Positions 4,286 through 5,445 of a stretch of 5,445 nt of DNA are shown here, in pieces. Origin of the DNA: Ruminococcus sp. (GTDB taxonomy: Bacteria; Bacillota; Clostridia; Oscillospirales; Ruminococcaceae); the NCBI GenBank assembly GCA_017544125.1, contig JAFYET010000225.1, positions 1 to 5,445 on the forward strand, written 5' to 3'. Within the stretch, counting starts at the first letter, position 1; each line of letters begins with the position of its first letter. A program made the position numbers and the translations under genes. Under the pieces are notes generated by a model. The model was not told the DNA's origin. It did no database searches and worked only from the letters and a program-made list of their open reading frames with translations.

Positions 4286-5365
4286 TTATAGGCGCATCGG
4301 CTTAAGACCGCACATTGCCTCTTCATCATCGCTGTAAAACCGCCCTGCCTCGAAAGTCTCCAGCCCCTTTGCAAGTATCAGATACTCAGGTTCGAGCAGG
4401 GTGGGGTAGGGTATGTGCGGCGGCGACCACAGCTCTGTGGGGTTATATGTCAGCCGCCTGGGCAGGGTTATGGTTATCTCCGTTCCGCTGCTGCTTGTGT
4501 CTAATTTGAATTCGCCATCAAGTGCATTTGTAAACTGCCGTGCAAGATACAGCCCAAGCCCCTCGCCGCCGTTAGTTATGTTGCAGGGCTTTTTGCTATT
4601 TTTCAGCGTTTGCTCATCTATTCCCTGACCGTTGTCGCTCACGGTGAAGTAAAAGCAGCCCCTCTTCATTCCTGAATCAAAGTTCGTTTTCGCATCGGGG
4701 TTTTTGTTGTACATTATGGCATTGATTATCAGATTGGCTATCGTGCTCAGAAGCAGCGTTCTGTCAATGCTTAGAAACATCAGCTCGTCTACATCATATG
4801 TAAAGTCATACCCGCTGAATTCGGTCAGGTATTTAACGTTTTTTAAGAAGAGCTTGAGATAAGTAGTTATGCAGCATGGGTCAAAGTCGTATTTGAGGTT
4901 TTGCAGCTTCATAAAGGCAATGCCGTTTGCATAATTGCTGAGCAGCTTTATGTTAAGACTCATTATCTCGTCTTTGAGGCGCTTTGCCTCTGTCTGGTCG
5001 GTCACCATTTTTGGCAGTTCGAGATAATTTGAGGCTTTTATCCTCATCTTTGCAGCATATGAGAAATAAAGCCTGTCAACCTCCTCGTGCTTCATGCAGG
5101 TGAGCAGGTCGCCCTCACGGTAACGGCTGAGAAAGTAATAAGGCGTGTCGTCTATCTCTATCTCTGTCTTGAAAAGAGGTATGACCCCGTCCGCCACTAT
5201 ACATACACAGCCCGTGCAGTCGTTATAGACCTTGCCCTTGCCAAGCTCGGCATCGTTTGTCCACTTTATCCTGAAATTCTTGTCGGTTATCATTACTCCA
5301 CGCCCGCTCTTCGCAAAGATAGGCGACAGATCTGCCATTCGCTTTTGAAATAAGGTCTGAGACAT
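4286..5365 (-). CDS. Soluble PAS-HATPase histidine-kinase-like protein lacking the H-box histidine
   Basis: A 359-residue protein. The ATG at 5365 is preferred over the one at 5371 because the GGGGGG ribosome binding site (5378-5373) is seven bases from the first but only one base from the second. Residues about 12-90 resemble a PAS sensor domain (GRGVMITDKNFRIKWTN, 21-37) with a C-x2-C-x-C cluster (C50, C53, C55). Residues about 96-180 form the helical dimerisation region. The HATPase domain follows: N-box NLIINA (211-216), G1 DNGQGI (244-249), G2 GGEGLGL (266-272), ending in GTEITITLP (294-302). The lid between G1 and G2 is short. Where an H-box would read SHELRTP there is SNYLELP (112-118), putting Asn113 at the phospho-acceptor. 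Only H93 and H317 are present, both misplaced. A tail of about 57 residues follows the ATPase domain. There is no membrane segment and no response regulator nearby. It binds ATP, but classical kinase activity is doubtful. Confidence 0.75.
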   Translation of the reverse strand: MSQTLFQKRMADLSPIFAKSGRGVMITDKNFRIKWTNDAELGKGKVYNDCTGCVCIVADGVIPLFKTEIEIDDTPYYFLSRYREGDLLTCMKHEEVDRLYFSYAAKMRIKASNYLELPKMVTDQTEAKRLKDEIMSLNIKLLSNYANGIAFMKLQNLKYDFDPCCITTYLKLFLKNVKYLTEFSGYDFTYDVDELMFLSIDRTLLLSTIANLIINAIMYNKNPDAKTNFDSGMKRGCFYFTVSDNGQGIDEQTLKNSKKPCNITNGGEGLGLYLARQFTNALDGEFKLDTSSSGTEITITLPRRLTYNPTELWSPPHIPYPTLLEPEYLILAKGLETFEAGRFYSDDEEAMCGLKPMRL

Positions 5366-5389
5366 GGTCATACCCCCCGATTTGTTTAT

Positions 5390-5426
5390 TTGACATATTA
5401 TATCACAATTGATATGTTTAAGTCAA
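5390..5426. promoter_or_regulatory. Nested inverted repeats over the kinase-like gene promoter
   Basis: ATATCA (5400-5405) and TGATAT (5410-5415) form a perfect inverted repeat with a four-base centre beside the -10 box. Outer arms TTGAC (5390-5394) and GTCAA (5422-5426) are also complementary, as are ACATAT (5393-5398) and ATATGT (5412-5417). The symmetry spans the whole core promoter and could bind a dimeric regulator. The DNA is AT-rich, so part of this may be chance. Confidence 0.35.
5397..5426 (-). promoter_or_regulatory. SigmaA-type promoter for the kinase-like gene
   Basis: Read on the minus strand, TTGACT (5426-5421) and TATAAT (5402-5397) are 18 bases apart, with TGTGA directly before the -10 (extended -10). 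The predicted start is near 5390, about 25 bases before the ATG at 5365. The gene therefore has its own promoter and is not the tail of an upstream operon. Confidence 0.75.
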
Positions 5427-5445
5427 TGTTTGTCGGATAAATAAC

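Noticed and set aside
4285..4313. TATAAT on the minus strand at 4290-4285 as a promoter for the small ORF
   Set aside because: It overlaps the kinase-like stop codon, and 17 bases upstream there is GTGCGG, which does not resemble a -35 box.
4413..4628. Plus-strand open frames opposite the HATPase domain
   Set aside because: They are low-complexity Ser/Pro/Val-rich shadows of a gene with clear N, G1 and G2 boxes, with no ribosome binding site.
5366..5371. ATG at 5371 as the start of the kinase-like gene
   Set aside because: Only one base separates it from the GGGGGG ribosome binding site, while the ATG at 5365 is seven bases away.
1..5445. CRISPR array, tRNA, rRNA, insertion sequence or riboswitch
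   Set aside because: No regularly spaced repeats, cloverleaf, rRNA-like segments, transposase motifs or conserved aptamer cores were seen; all intergenic gaps are short and explained mostly by promoters and terminators.

Overview
The window looks like chromosomal DNA from a low-to-moderate GC Clostridia-type Firmicute, most likely Ruminococcus or a close relative in the Oscillospiraceae. This is an inference from four things: carbohydrate-active genes typical of fibre degraders (a family 2 glycoside hydrolase, a CE2-like SGNH esterase and a NodB-type deacetylase), AGGAGG-type ribosome binding sites, TGTGN-TATAAT extended -10 promoters, and a two-gene SufC/short-SufB iron-sulfur module. No mobile element, rRNA, tRNA or CRISPR array was seen.

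Layout. (1) Positions 1-116, minus strand: the first 38 codons of a glycoside hydrolase family 2 enzyme, cut by the left edge. (2) 117-288: a divergent intergenic region with two face-to-face consensus promoters that share a perfect 13-bp inverted sequence across their -10 regions. (3) 289-2167, plus strand: a two-gene operon made of a cytoplasmic two-domain SGNH esterase and, one base later, a lipoprotein polysaccharide deacetylase, closed by a hairpin terminator at 2172-2200. (4) 2225-3963, plus strand: a strong promoter with a palindrome over its -35 box, then sufC and a short SufB-type scaffold gene overlapping by ATGA, closed by a terminator near 3991-4020. (5) 3964-4285: intergenic, holding two terminators (the second bidirectional), a 13-codon signal-peptide-like ORF and a possible 38-codon minus-strand ORF. 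(6) 4286-5365, minus strand: a soluble PAS plus HATPase protein of the histidine-kinase type in which the phospho-acceptor histidine appears to be asparagine. Its own promoter lies at 5397-5426.

How the genes may work together. The divergent GH2 and esterase/deacetylase units look like a small glycan-processing locus: outer or imported sugars are deacetylated and hydrolysed. The sufCB pair is an independent housekeeping unit that fits the minimal SUF-like (SMS) architecture, an ATPase plus one scaffold protein with no SufD, SufS or SufU beside them. The kinase-like gene is a monocistronic orphan with no response regulator in view.

The most unusual points are the kinase-like protein without a usable H-box histidine and with a Cys-rich PAS domain, the minimal sufCB operon under a palindrome-bearing promoter, and the matched divergent promoters. 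No wholly new system can be claimed from this sequence alone.
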